A stretch of 38,783 bases of DNA from Candidatus Roizmanbacteria bacterium (GCA_016181725.1 JACOYT010000019.1:1-38783), one strand, 5' to 3'. Shown: positions 7,039 through 16,185, counted from the first letter of the stretch. The notes: generated from the sequence alone by a model not told the origin. Translations and numbers: made by a program.

Positions 7039-9395
7039 CTATTGCTTCTGCTGGTACTCATACTTTGCGGTTGATAATGATGGTAATAGTTTAATAAAAA
7101 GTTCCGGATCAAACACGATAAAGACTGCGGGCTTTGAGTTGTCGGTCACCTCTCTTTTATTCTGGAATGCGGATTTCGCATTGAGATTTCCGGTGATCTT
7201 TAACCCGTTTGCCGTATTTGTCCCGGTATCTATGGTATCTGCGACAAAGACGCCGCGCGCCTCCTTTACCGTGTCGGCAAACGTTATCGTCGTTGCAACC
7301 AGGGCAACCGCGGAGGTTGGCTTAAAGTCGGCGTTTATCTGTATCTCCCCTGCAGTTACCAAAACGACGTTGTCCTTGCCGTCGAAGGCGCTGGTGTCGG
7401 AGATTACAACGGGATCATCTTTATTCTGCCAGAAATACGTCTTTCCTCCCTCGGTAATTGCGGAAAGGTTGCTTATTGTTTGGTAGTCTTTGCGGGTCTT
7501 GAGGTACTCCCGGTAACTTTTTGGGGAAAGGTTGCTTGCGGTTTCGTAGCTGCCGCGTGCCCACTCGTTTTGCGAGACTTTTGCGGTTCCGGTGTTTATG
7601 GAAGTTGCGGCAACCACTCCCGGATCACTCCCTGAACCTCCCACGATAAAGACGCGCTGTGCGGCATCGTCATCTTGGTCAAAGGCCGTGATTAAGGCGG
7701 GGATGGGATTTGAGAGTGCGGAGACTGCGGAAAAGGAGGAGTTCTTCAGCTTCACCCACGGACCTGAAACTTGAAAGAGGAAGTCTTTATTGAATAAGAT
7801 TGTTGGATTGGCACCGCATACATCAACCGCAATCGTGTTGTTTCCCGTTGCTTGACAGACTCCCTGATCAACGAGGTAGCCTTGCTGATACTCGACGGGT
7901 CGTGCCGCGAGAGTAAGGTTTTGTGAACAATCAGCTCCTGCGTAGGCATCGAAGTTCACCGTACAACTATATGATGTCTTTGTGGTGCCGGTTGATGGAC
8001 TTATGGTACAGGATGAGGTGACACCCGTTCGGTTTTGAGGCGTGACCGTAATAAAGTTGGGTGTTGCCGTTTCGATACCTGCTGAACATGAGGTAGTATT
8101 GTACTCCTTGAGGGCGCCTTGGATGGTAACCGAAGGGTAGGGAGCGATTACCCGAATCGTGACCGACCGGGAGTCACCATAGGTATTGCAGCTTCCGCCA
8201 TGCACCCAGACAAGATAGGTGTGTCCCACCTCAAAGGTGTAGGACCAGAAGGTCCGGGAGGTAGTGAAACATTCATCACCCTGACCGTCTCGCCCCTGGG
8301 TCTTGCCGCAGACTGACGCGGCTCCTCCTTGTTGTGTGCCATCTGTCTGGTCCTCAATGCGGACGGCATACTGGGTGACGAGATTCGGTTGGGTTGGGGA
8401 AGACCAGGTGATGTTTTGGGTTCCCGGCGGGATATCTCGCAGGCATTCTCGCTTATTACCCACCAGTAATAGCTTGTGCCTCGCTCAAAAAGGTACCGGT
8501 AGTAGGCGACTGTCGGGAGGAACCATTGGGTGACATTGTCATTGCACTCGCCGTCCTTATGGTCGGTACCTTGGGGCTTGCCGCAGGTTGATGCGGCACT
8601 CTGGCCTGGGGCATTGGCGCGAAACTTAAATCTTCCCTGTGAAGTCCCCCAGCTCCCTCGCCAATCGTAGTTTCGAAGGCCTGGGCATACCAGGTCTGGC
8701 CCAAGGTCATAGGGTCTTTGCGGGGCAGTACACCCCTCACAGACTGAGGCGGAATTCTTGAAGGTCCCGTCACAGCATGAGCCGGTATATGTGGGATCGG
8801 TGGTTGATTTCCCTTGGGGAGTGCAGCTTTTGACACAGACTCCTGCAAAGCCTTGGATAAGACTGGCGCAGCATGAGCCGTTATATACCGGGTTCCAGGC
8901 AAACTGTCCCTCAGGCGCACAGCCTTTAGAGCAGACGCCATAGAGGTTTGGGGAGGTACCAAATCAACAGGAGCCGTTGTATCGTGAGTCAAAGATATTT
9001 TGCCCCTCCGGCGCACAGGACTTGGGGGGAGGAGGGGAGCCGTCACCGCCAACAGGCGTACCACTGCAGCCTTCGGTAGTCCAGTCACCCTCTTTTTGTC
9101 CCGTATCTACACATTTTGCACCAAAAGGACCGACTTCGATCTTACACGTATGAATCGCAACAGATTGAGGACGCTCACATCGTCCGTTATGGCGTCTACA
9201 AGCGACAATCCCTTCTCCTCCCAGCGGCTCACCTAAACACAATCCAGAAGGAGGATCGCATGAAGATCCTCCTCCGACGAACGCCATTCCACCACCTACA
9301 CATTGGGCAATTATTTTCTGCGGAACAATTAGAAAAATTAATGAGAAGACCGATGTCGCCAAAAATATATTAGCAAGTTGCTTGGAAATTGACAT
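7039..9395 (-). pseudogene. Large secreted Cys-rich / Ig-like surface protein broken by an in-frame TGA and a frameshift
   Basis: N-terminal signal MSISKQLANIFLATSVFSLIFLIVPQKIIAQ; repeats CxPxGxxxxxxxYxGSCC; TGA at 8966-8964; reading moves to the frame of ORF 7039..8463 after ~8484; C-terminus FDPELFIKLLPSLSTAKYEYQQKQ. Confidence 0.7.
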
Positions 9396-9491
9396 GCCTT
9401 ATAGCTTTTCTAGCTTACCTCCGGGCAATAATAGTTTCAGTGTAGATAAAAGAAAGAGGAAATGCAAGAAATAAATATAATCGTTTGAAGC

Positions 9492-10628
9492 TTATTTAAT
9501 CTGAAGTACGGGTACAGCATTTTTAATAAAAGCACACCCAACGAAAGCAATTGTATTATATGCTTCGTCAAAATCATGAAAGTCATTTTTTAAATAGGCC
9601 GGAGATCTGTTTGCTTCGGTTATAACTAAACCCTGTAGCGCTGCTTCGTCTATTTTTTGCTGAAAAAGTGACATATTTCCTCCCAATAATAATTGGAAGT
9701 TCAAATAAAAGTTTCTTACGGGAGGTGACATTAGATTATATTTCCCTTCTGGATCTCCAGGAATTGGTTTGCTACCATTTTGCGTTATAAACGAGATCGG
9801 CTTTCCAATGGTGTTCTCCAGTTTATTTAATACCTCTTTACGCTTAACAAATTGTACAGGTTTAAAATTAGAACTCTGTAAATTATTTTTGCTGGGAGCA
9901 TCAAGATAAAAATTGCCAAGCTCACCTTTTACTGGAAATTTCTGAAACTCTGGATTAGAAGGATCAGCAGCGCTCGTTAAGACGGGAAGTATTAATTTTT
10001 GACCGCCGAGTGCAGGTGGAAATACGAGCCCCATAAACGTTACCGACACTTCTCCATCTGCCGATGACTTTAGAGGTAAGTTTGCTGTTCCTAAATTTAT
10101 TGCAACAAATTGATAAGACTCATCTTCTGAATCAAATTCAAAAAGAGACAAATGAGGTCCAATCTCTGCGGTAAAGGTTTCGTTATAAATAATTGTGGAA
10201 AAGGTATCGTCGCCATTATGATAAGCGGTACTACGATTGGGTTCCCACCGTGGGAACCCCCAAGGACCATCACCATAGCTGCCGTAAATAACATTATTGA
10301 CGCCGGAAGAGTCAGTCTGATAGGCCCAATCTGTAATGTCCTCATTTGTGAGCTTAAAGAATGCTTCAAAATTAGTTTCAAGTCGACGAAGTTCTTTCTT
10401 CCTCTTGGTTAAGGAGGACTCTTTCCCTTTCTTCTTTTTCTCTGTCTTTAGCTTTGCAGGTTTCTCCCCTGGGTCTTTCTTGGTGAGGATAGATTGGGGG
10501 AGTTCGGAGGCTGAGGCTGGGCGAAGAGATTCAACAACCGGGGTAAGTCCAAGAGAACTTCCCAAGCTTAATGCAGAAGCTGCCACGAAACGTCTTGCTT
10601 TATGTCTTTTCGGCTCTCTCTCTTTCAT
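9492..10628 (-). CDS. Hypothetical exported protein
   Basis: 378 aa ORF; Arg-rich N-terminus plus hydrophobic segment (RRFVAASALSLGSSLGLTPVV) resembles a signal; no recognised family. Confidence 0.65.
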   Translation of the reverse strand: MKEREPKRHKARRFVAASALSLGSSLGLTPVVESLRPASASELPQSILTKKDPGEKPAKLKTEKKKKGKESSLTKRKKELRRLETNFEAFFKLTNEDITDWAYQTDSSGVNNVIYGSYGDGPWGFPRWEPNRSTAYHNGDDTFSTIIYNETFTAEIGPHLSLFEFDSEDESYQFVAINLGTANLPLKSSADGEVSVTFMGLVFPPALGGQKLILPVLTSAADPSNPEFQKFPVKGELGNFYLDAPSKNNLQSSNFKPVQFVKRKEVLNKLENTIGKPISFITQNGSKPIPGDPEGKYNLMSPPVRNFYLNFQLLLGGNMSLFQQKIDEAALQGLVITEANRSPAYLKNDFHDFDEAYNTIAFVGCAFIKNAVPVLQIK

Positions 10629-10740
10629 AGAAAAAAAGTGAAAAAAAGCTTAAATTGCAAACCTTAACACAAAACCTATAGTACGATAATCCTCTCCTTT
10701 ATTCTACACTCCCTTCCTCTTATTTGTCAAGCCAAGAAAG

Positions 10741-10759
10741 TTACACCTCGGAGGTGCAA
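10741..10759. repeat. Dispersed palindrome class B
   Basis: TTACACCTC-G-GAGGTGCAA. Confidence 0.85.
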
Positions 10760-10851
10760 TATTCTATCCAGCCCCGGGTGGAACCCTGAAGGAAGTGGTC
10801 CATTCGTTTAATCTATTGAGGCACACGTTTCAATCAATCAAACAAAACACG

Positions 10852-10881
10852 TACGTTCAATTGTTTAAACAATTGAACGTA
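10852..10881. repeat. 30-bp perfect palindrome
   Basis: TACGTTCAATTGTTTAAACAATTGAACGTA. Confidence 0.9.
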
Positions 10882-10886
10882 TTTAC

Positions 10887-10908
10887 TTCAGTTAAGTGTT
10901 TAACTGAA
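10887..10908. repeat. Inverted repeat TTCAGTTAA-GTGT-TTAACTGAA
   Basis: 9-bp perfect arms, 4-nt loop. Confidence 0.9.
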
Positions 10909-10912
10909 AAAC

Positions 10913-10929
10913 TGCACCTCCGAGGTGTA
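10913..10929. repeat. Dispersed palindrome class B
   Basis: TGCACCTC-C-GAGGTGTA. Confidence 0.85.
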
Positions 10930-10938
10930 TTGGCTGTA

Positions 10939-11541
10939 TTAGTAGAAGATCTGGCTGGCGGTTGGGCTGCAGGACTTGTTCATAAAGAGCGGAAGCACCG
11001 ATCCCACACCTTGTCCGCGAGTCGCAGCCGAAAAAAGCTTTTGAGTTGCAGCTCCGCATCTTGCTATATACGGGTCTTCCTTAAAGAGCGAATTGTCCTT
11101 AAGGAGTTTAAGAAGAACGATATCGCGACGAAATTTTCCAAGCGAGACTTCCGCTCTTTCTTTGAGACTCCTACAGGTGTGTGCCGATTCGTATTGATCA
11201 CCGATTACCTTGCATACCGGCAATGCGTACCCATTCTTGTATACGTTTCCAACGCGAAACTTGATAGGGACCGAAAGACCAGCAAAGAGGGGATACTTGG
11301 CAAAAAGATAGACCTCGTTTTTCTCATGGATGACTTTTTTTGGTTCAAGAAAAAGGTACAACCCCTGAAGCGGTGTATCGCCCCCACCAAAGTAGCACCC
11401 CGCATTTTTCTTTACAAACGTTTTTGCTTGGCAGGGCCGAAGGGGGAAAAGAGTGAAGGATAGAAACACGACAAGCTGCACGGAGACTACGAGGAGAAGG
11501 ACGCCTAAAAATATCTTAAGAAGCCGCGGTGAGAATTGCAC
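10939..11541 (-). CDS. Hypothetical membrane-anchored protein
   Basis: 200 aa ORF with N-terminal TM (LLKIFLGVLLLVVSVQLVVFLSFTLF) and paired Cys; more protein-like than the antisense ORF. Confidence 0.6.
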   Translation of the reverse strand: MQFSPRLLKIFLGVLLLVVSVQLVVFLSFTLFPLRPCQAKTFVKKNAGCYFGGGDTPLQGLYLFLEPKKVIHEKNEVYLFAKYPLFAGLSVPIKFRVGNVYKNGYALPVCKVIGDQYESAHTCRSLKERAEVSLGKFRRDIVLLKLLKDNSLFKEDPYIARCGAATQKLFSAATRGQGVGSVLPLFMNKSCSPTASQIFY

Positions 11542-11603
11542 AATACAAAAAATGTACTAAAAAGAAGGGCGGATTGCAATAAGATTGTGCTAATATGTAG
11601 CCT

Positions 11604-12662
11604 ATGGCGCTTCTTACTCTACCCGGCCTTATCGATATGCATGTGCATCTTCGGGATCCGGGGCAGACGTGGAAGGAGGATTTTTACACCGGGACGGCCG
11701 CCGCCTTGGCCGGAGGATTTACCACGGTCTTTGATATGCCGAATAATGAGGAACCGATTATATCAGTTAAACGGTTAAACAGGAAGATAAAAGAGGCGAA
11801 GAAAAAAATCGTGTGTGATGTAGGGTTCTATGGGGGAGCGGTAGGGAGTAGTTTTGAGAGCTTAAAGGGTTTAGAGGGAAAAGTGTTTGGACCGAAGCTT
11901 TACTTAAATGTAACGACCGGTGGATTTATGATTGACGTAAAAAAACTTGAACAAATATGTCATATTTGGCATGCAAGACAGCCTATTTTAATCCATGCTG
12001 AAGGTAGGATGATTACGGGCGTGATAGATATCGTAAAGAAAACAAGCGTGAAAACGCACGTATGCCATGTCTCGGGGATTGAAGAATTGAAACCAATTAT
12101 AAAAGCGAAAGAGGAGGGGTTACCGCTCACATGCGGGGTGACACCCCACCATTTATTTCTAAACGAACGTGACCTTTCCAGTTTAGGACCTTATGGCGTG
12201 ATGAAGCCGCCTCTTAAATCGAAAAAAGACCAAGAGTTTTTATGGAGAAACCTCAAATATATCGACGTTGTTGAATCCGATCATGCCCCTCATACCAGAG
12301 GCGAGAAGGAATCCGAAAATCCTCCCTTCGGCGTCCCAGGATTGGAGACCACCCTTCCCCTTCTTCTTTCAGACAAGCGAATTACAATCGGCGATGTTGT
12401 TAGGCTCTGCTATAAAAACCCCAAAAAGATACTCGGTGTAAAAACCGATCGCACGACAAAAGTCGTTGTTGACACAAATTCTCAATTCATAATTCACAAT
12501 TCCAAATTGCATACGAAATGCGCATGGTCGCCTTTCCATGGATGGAAAGCGCGAGGAAAAGTAAGACGAGTTTATATCCGCGAGCGAAAAGTTTTTGAGG
12601 ACGGAAAAGTCTTAGTCAAGAGAGGATTTGGGAAGGTGATGTTTCCTTCTTTTAATCCATGA
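11604..12662 (+). CDS. pyrC: Dihydroorotase
   Basis: LPGLIDMHVHLRDPGQTWKEDF, ILIHAEG, HVCHVSG, ESDHAPHT metal-binding motifs; carries NSQFIIHNSKL repeat insertion. Confidence 0.92.
   Translation: MALLTLPGLIDMHVHLRDPGQTWKEDFYTGTAAALAGGFTTVFDMPNNEEPIISVKRLNRKIKEAKKKIVCDVGFYGGAVGSSFESLKGLEGKVFGPKLYLNVTTGGFMIDVKKLEQICHIWHARQPILIHAEGRMITGVIDIVKKTSVKTHVCHVSGIEELKPIIKAKEEGLPLTCGVTPHHLFLNERDLSSLGPYGVMKPPLKSKKDQEFLWRNLKYIDVVESDHAPHTRGEKESENPPFGVPGLETTLPLLLSDKRITIGDVVRLCYKNPKKILGVKTDRTTKVVVDTNSQFIIHNSKLHTKCAWSPFHGWKARGKVRRVYIRERKVFEDGKVLVKRGFGKVMFPSFNP
12478..12513. repeat. Short in-frame repeat (NSQFIIHNSKL) in pyrC
   Basis: attctcaattcataattcacaattccaaattg, same style as the repeats at 5297 and 5512. 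Confidence 0.7.
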
Positions 12663-13016
12663 TGCGATTTCCTCCAAGGACAACTTATGTGAATCAACAT
12701 CAAGAGTAAACTGTATTGATTCTTTTTTAGGAAGTTTCAAAATCCACCCGTTTTTTGCCAGGAAAGCGGCGCAGCTTGTGATTGCAGTTCTTTTATTCCC
12801 ATCGTCAAACGGATGGTTAAGGATAAGCGACTGGATGAGAGCCGCTGCTTTGCCAAAGAGCGTTGCATACAAATCCGATCCCCCAAACGTTGCTTTTGGA
12901 CGCTCAACAGCCGAGTGAAGCAAGGTAAAATCATGGACATCTGGTCTACCGCCAAACAAACGAATCATCTGCTCGTGGATAACAAGCACCTCATCGACAG
13001 CGAGATACTGAGTCAT
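12612..13016 (-). CDS. doc: Doc (Fic-fold) toxin
   Basis: LLHSAVERPKATFGG and HPFDDGNKRTA Fic/Doc motif; adjacent AbrB-type antitoxin. Confidence 0.9.
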   Translation of the reverse strand: MTQYLAVDEVLVIHEQMIRLFGGRPDVHDFTLLHSAVERPKATFGGSDLYATLFGKAAALIQSLILNHPFDDGNKRTAITSCAAFLAKNGWILKLPKKESIQFTLDVDSHKLSLEEIASWIKRRKHHLPKSSLD

Positions 13017-13270
13017 GGAGTGTTTGCCAATTCTTTAAGGAGAGCCTTATGCTTCTTTGTAAAGGCGTTCAGCCATTTTTTAAACTCCGGCGAAACAGCT
13101 GTTTTTGCTTTTTTCTGGTGGGGACGTGAGGGCCTGACAATGATCGTTGAGGTTTCTTCTAAAGCCTCGATTTGTAATTTTCTCCCCACTTTCATCTTCA
13201 TTTTATTGACCAACTCTTTTGGGAAAATCATCCCAAGCGAATTGCCTACCTTAATAACTTTTTGAGTCAT
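13013..13270 (-). CDS. SpoVT-AbrB-type antitoxin
   Basis: MTQKVIKVGNSLGMIFPKELVNKMKMKVGRKLQIEALE; overlaps doc start by 4 bp. Confidence 0.85.
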   Translation of the reverse strand: MTQKVIKVGNSLGMIFPKELVNKMKMKVGRKLQIEALEETSTIIVRPSRPHQKKAKTAVSPEFKKWLNAFTKKHKALLKELANTP

Positions 13271-13286
13271 ACGAAAGCTTCTTAAC

Positions 13287-13305
13287 GTTATAACAATGTT
13301 ATAAC
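13287..13305. promoter_or_regulatory. Tandem GTTATAAC palindromes, candidate TA operator
   Basis: GTTATAAC-aat-GTTATAAC with 11-bp centre spacing, directly upstream of the antitoxin ATG. Confidence 0.7.
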
Positions 13306-13360
13306 ATATACGAGGAAAAGTCAAGAGAGCTTAATGATATAAGGGTCCTGAACTAAAAAA

Positions 13361-14302
13361 TTAATCAAGCGTTTTAAGTTTTCCACGAAAATCTTCAAGT
13401 GAATCGTATCCTCTCTTTTTCATGTAGGAGACAAGCTCCATTTGGATTCGCGCAAAACATTTTGGACCTTCTTGCATATACACCGTCCCAAGTTGCACTG
13501 CCGTTGCGCCCGCAAGAATAAATTCGAACACATCAACGCCTGTAAAGATTCCGCCCACTCCTACAATCTTAATCCTATTCCCAACGAGTTCGTAAAATTT
13601 CCTCACGTTTGCAAGAGCGGTGTATTTGATGAAGCGCCCGCCCAAACCACCAAATCCTCCTTTTGGCTTTATCACAGGCTGTTCCTTTTTTGGGTCGATG
13701 ACCAACGCGTTGCCGATCGCGTTAATACAGGAGACATACTCGACGGGATATTTTTGAAGTACTTTCGCCATGCCCTCAAAATGTACAAAGTCAAAGTAGG
13801 GAGGGAGCTTCACCCCCAAAGGTTTTTTGCAAATTTTTGTAAGTTTCGCAAGACTTCTGTCCATCTCCCCAATATCATACCCAACAATCGGCTTCCCAAT
13901 GGTATTAGGCGAGCCGGGATTGAATTCGATTATGTCGGCAGCTGAATTATTAAATGCTTGAAACATAGTGACGTTGTCTTGAAGCGACATCCCACAAATA
14001 CTTGCAATCACAGGCTTTTTATATTTTTTCTTCAAAGTCTTTGCGAATTTTATGTATTCTTTGTATCCGAGATTGGGAAGCCCCATCGAATTTATGGAGG
14101 ACTTGCCAGGAAGATCTACGTAACGCGGTTCTGGATTGCCAACTCTTGGCTCAAGTGTACACGATTTCATAGTGATCGCGGATGCTTTTGATTTCGCAAT
14201 TCTTTCAAGAAGAGGAAGGGTTTCGTCTTTCGGTCCTGAGGCATTGAAGATACAGGTTTCAAACTCAAACCCGCCAATTGTTACGCCAATTTTAGGTTGC
14301 AT
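13361..14302 (-). CDS. pyrD: Dihydroorotate dehydrogenase, class 1A-like
   Basis: NASGP, KSCTLEPRVGNPEPRYVDLPGKSSINSMGLPNLG, LGVKLPPYFDFVHFE, GGLGGRFIKYTALANVR, GVGGIFTGVDVFEFILAGATAVQLGT; ATG at 14302. Confidence 0.92.
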   Translation of the reverse strand: MQPKIGVTIGGFEFETCIFNASGPKDETLPLLERIAKSKASAITMKSCTLEPRVGNPEPRYVDLPGKSSINSMGLPNLGYKEYIKFAKTLKKKYKKPVIASICGMSLQDNVTMFQAFNNSAADIIEFNPGSPNTIGKPIVGYDIGEMDRSLAKLTKICKKPLGVKLPPYFDFVHFEGMAKVLQKYPVEYVSCINAIGNALVIDPKKEQPVIKPKGGFGGLGGRFIKYTALANVRKFYELVGNRIKIVGVGGIFTGVDVFEFILAGATAVQLGTVYMQEGPKCFARIQMELVSYMKKRGYDSLEDFRGKLKTLD

Positions 14303-14368
14303 GTGGACGATGATTATGACATGAGAGAAACACATTGTCAAGGGACTTATCTTGTATAATACTTTCCA

Positions 14369-15019
14369 ATGAAGCTTACTAAAAAGCAGAAAAGCCTGTG
14401 TCTTGAGCTTTTTAAGATCGGGGCAATAAAGTTTGGCGAGTTTAAATTGAAGCTTCACGATGAGAATCCCAAAGCGCCGCTTTCCCCAGTTTATATCGAC
14501 CTTCGGATCCTTCGAAGATTTCCAAAAGCAAAAAGGGCGGCAGTCGATGTGTATGTTGAGCTTCTTCGCCCTTTAAAATTTGATCTTTTGGCGGATGTGC
14601 CAACTGCCGCAACGCCATTGGTTTCCTCATTGTCAGACCGGTTGAGGGTTGGGATGATCACACCAAGAAAAGATGCGAAAAAGCATGGGAGCGGGGCGAA
14701 GGTGGATGGAATGGTAAGAGAAGATAAGGGAAAGAAGGCGGTCATGGTTGATGATTTGGTGACGCGGGCCGACTCAAAACTTGAGGCGGCAGAGACCTTA
14801 AAGAGCGAGGGAGTAAGGGTAAAAGACATTGTTGTTCTGATAGATCGCAAGCAGGGCGGGGGAAGGCAGCTTAAAAGCAAAGGATACCGCCTCCGAAGCG
14901 CACTCACCATGCAGCAGATGCTGGATTTTTATCTTGAAAAAGGCGTAATTAAAAAGAGGGTTTACCAAAACACCGTCTCCGGAATCACCGCCCTCAACAA
15001 GTTTTTAGGCATAAAGTAG
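14369..15019 (+). CDS. pyrE: Orotate phosphoribosyltransferase
   Basis: KKAVMVDDLVTRADSKLEAAETLKSEGVRVKDIVVLIDR PRTase motif; next to pyrD. Confidence 0.8.
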   Translation: MKLTKKQKSLCLELFKIGAIKFGEFKLKLHDENPKAPLSPVYIDLRILRRFPKAKRAAVDVYVELLRPLKFDLLADVPTAATPLVSSLSDRLRVGMITPRKDAKKHGSGAKVDGMVREDKGKKAVMVDDLVTRADSKLEAAETLKSEGVRVKDIVVLIDRKQGGGRQLKSKGYRLRSALTMQQMLDFYLEKGVIKKRVYQNTVSGITALNKFLGIK

Positions 15020-15111
15020 GTCTACTTCGACTTCTTCGCTTTTTTGCAAATATTTGTCAGCGTACTATAAGCGACAAAAAGTGATGTTTGGGGCATCAAA
15101 ACAACCAAATA

Positions 15112-15148
15112 GCCAAAAAGTTGCACCTCCGAGGTGTAACTTTTTGGC
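15112..15148. repeat. 37-bp near-perfect inverted repeat with class B core
   Basis: GCCAAAAAGTTGCACCTC-C-GAGGTGTAACTTTTTGGC, one mismatch; could also act as a bidirectional terminator. Confidence 0.85.
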
Positions 15149-15271
15149 GTTTATTTCTTTTTACGAAGTTTTTGTCTTTCTTTAAGAAGCTCCTTAAGGA
15201 TCGGTTCAAACTCCGTCTCTGTGAGATATTTTTCCGCATTCTCCCAAAACTCACCATAGTATAATAGCTTG

Positions 15272-16159
15272 ATGCAAGGATTAATCGAAGCAATAATTTC
15301 TCCATTTTTTTCAAGCTTGGCAACAATTATTGCTGCTCAGGCGTTGAAGATACTAAATCCGCTCGCAGTAAGAAGTTTCGGAGCATTATTTGCAGCACTT
15401 GTTTTGTTTGCTGTTATTAAAAAGAGTAAAGAGAAATTAGATGCGAAAGCAATAAAGTCTTCAATTCCTGATCTTTCAAAGCTCATCCTTTTGCGTCCGC
15501 TTATCGGCAACTTATTTTTGGTTTATGGTCTTAGTCTTACGAGTGGTATTAAAGCGATCTTTTTCACAAAAGTTGAACCATATTTTGTTCTCTTTTGGCA
15601 CTGGTTTTTGAGGAAGGAAAAAGTCCGCTTAAAACATGTAGTTTTGCTTTTCTTTCATATCGCAGGAGCCCTAATTCTTTCAACTGGAGGGACTTTTCGA
15701 TTTGAGAGAACACAAATGGGCGATTTATTAATTATTATCTCTATGTTCTTTCTTTCGCTTTCATATTTTTATGCAGAGAAATTCTCAAAAAAACTTGGAG
15801 CAAAAAGCACCGTTGCGGTAACTGAGGGGATTGCTGGAGTAGTTCTTCTGCCTTTTGTATTCTTATTTGTTCCAGTCAATAAATATGCAAACTTATCCTT
15901 ACTCGTCCCCTGGATGTATATTATAGTGGCAGTCTTGTTATTTACTGTTCTAAGTTTGACTTTATGGTATTCGTCGCTGAAGACAGTTAAAGGATGGATG
16001 GTTTCAGCTCTTCGTTCATTGGGCCCCATTCTTGGAGCACCTGTCGCCTGGATATTCTTTGGCCAAAAATTAACCTTAATTCAAATAGGAGGAGCAGTCG
16101 TTATTCTCGTCACTTCGTCTTTAATTGCCTACGAGCATTTAAGCAAAGAAAGTATGTAA
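15272..16159 (+). CDS. EamA/DMT-family transporter
   Basis: ~10 hydrophobic segments; LSYFYAEKFSKKLGA and C-terminal GPILGAPVAWIFFGQKLTLIQIGGAVVILVTSSLIAYEH. Confidence 0.85.
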   Translation: MQGLIEAIISPFFSSLATIIAAQALKILNPLAVRSFGALFAALVLFAVIKKSKEKLDAKAIKSSIPDLSKLILLRPLIGNLFLVYGLSLTSGIKAIFFTKVEPYFVLFWHWFLRKEKVRLKHVVLLFFHIAGALILSTGGTFRFERTQMGDLLIIISMFFLSLSYFYAEKFSKKLGAKSTVAVTEGIAGVVLLPFVFLFVPVNKYANLSLLVPWMYIIVAVLLFTVLSLTLWYSSLKTVKGWMVSALRSLGPILGAPVAWIFFGQKLTLIQIGGAVVILVTSSLIAYEHLSKESM

Positions 16160-16185
16160 GCAAATTCAGCAAAATTATCGTCCCC

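Noticed and set aside
8964-8966. Possible alternative genetic code (TGA recoded, as in Gracilibacteria/Absconditabacteria)
   Set aside because: Many intact genes in the window end in TGA at sensible positions (e.g. pyrC, PfkB, ArsR) and long ORFs do not contain internal TGA; standard code 11 fits.
8456-9088. 210 aa minus-strand ORF overlapping the Cys-rich pseudogene
   Set aside because: Wrong frame; the Cys-repeat frame (YNGSCC...) is clearly the ancestral coding frame.
10795-11463. 222 aa plus-strand ORF
   Set aside because: Antisense to a better minus-strand candidate with signal/TM segment; its 5' part runs through palindromic repeats.
13442-13945. 167 aa plus-strand ORF opposite pyrD
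   Set aside because: Shadow ORF fully inside a confidently assigned gene.
15150-15260. Possible small minus-strand protein (YGEFWENAEKYLTETEFEPILKELLKERQKLRKKK)
   Set aside because: Protein-like composition but no in-frame start codon with support; overlaps the EamA promoter. Possibly a gene remnant, not callable.
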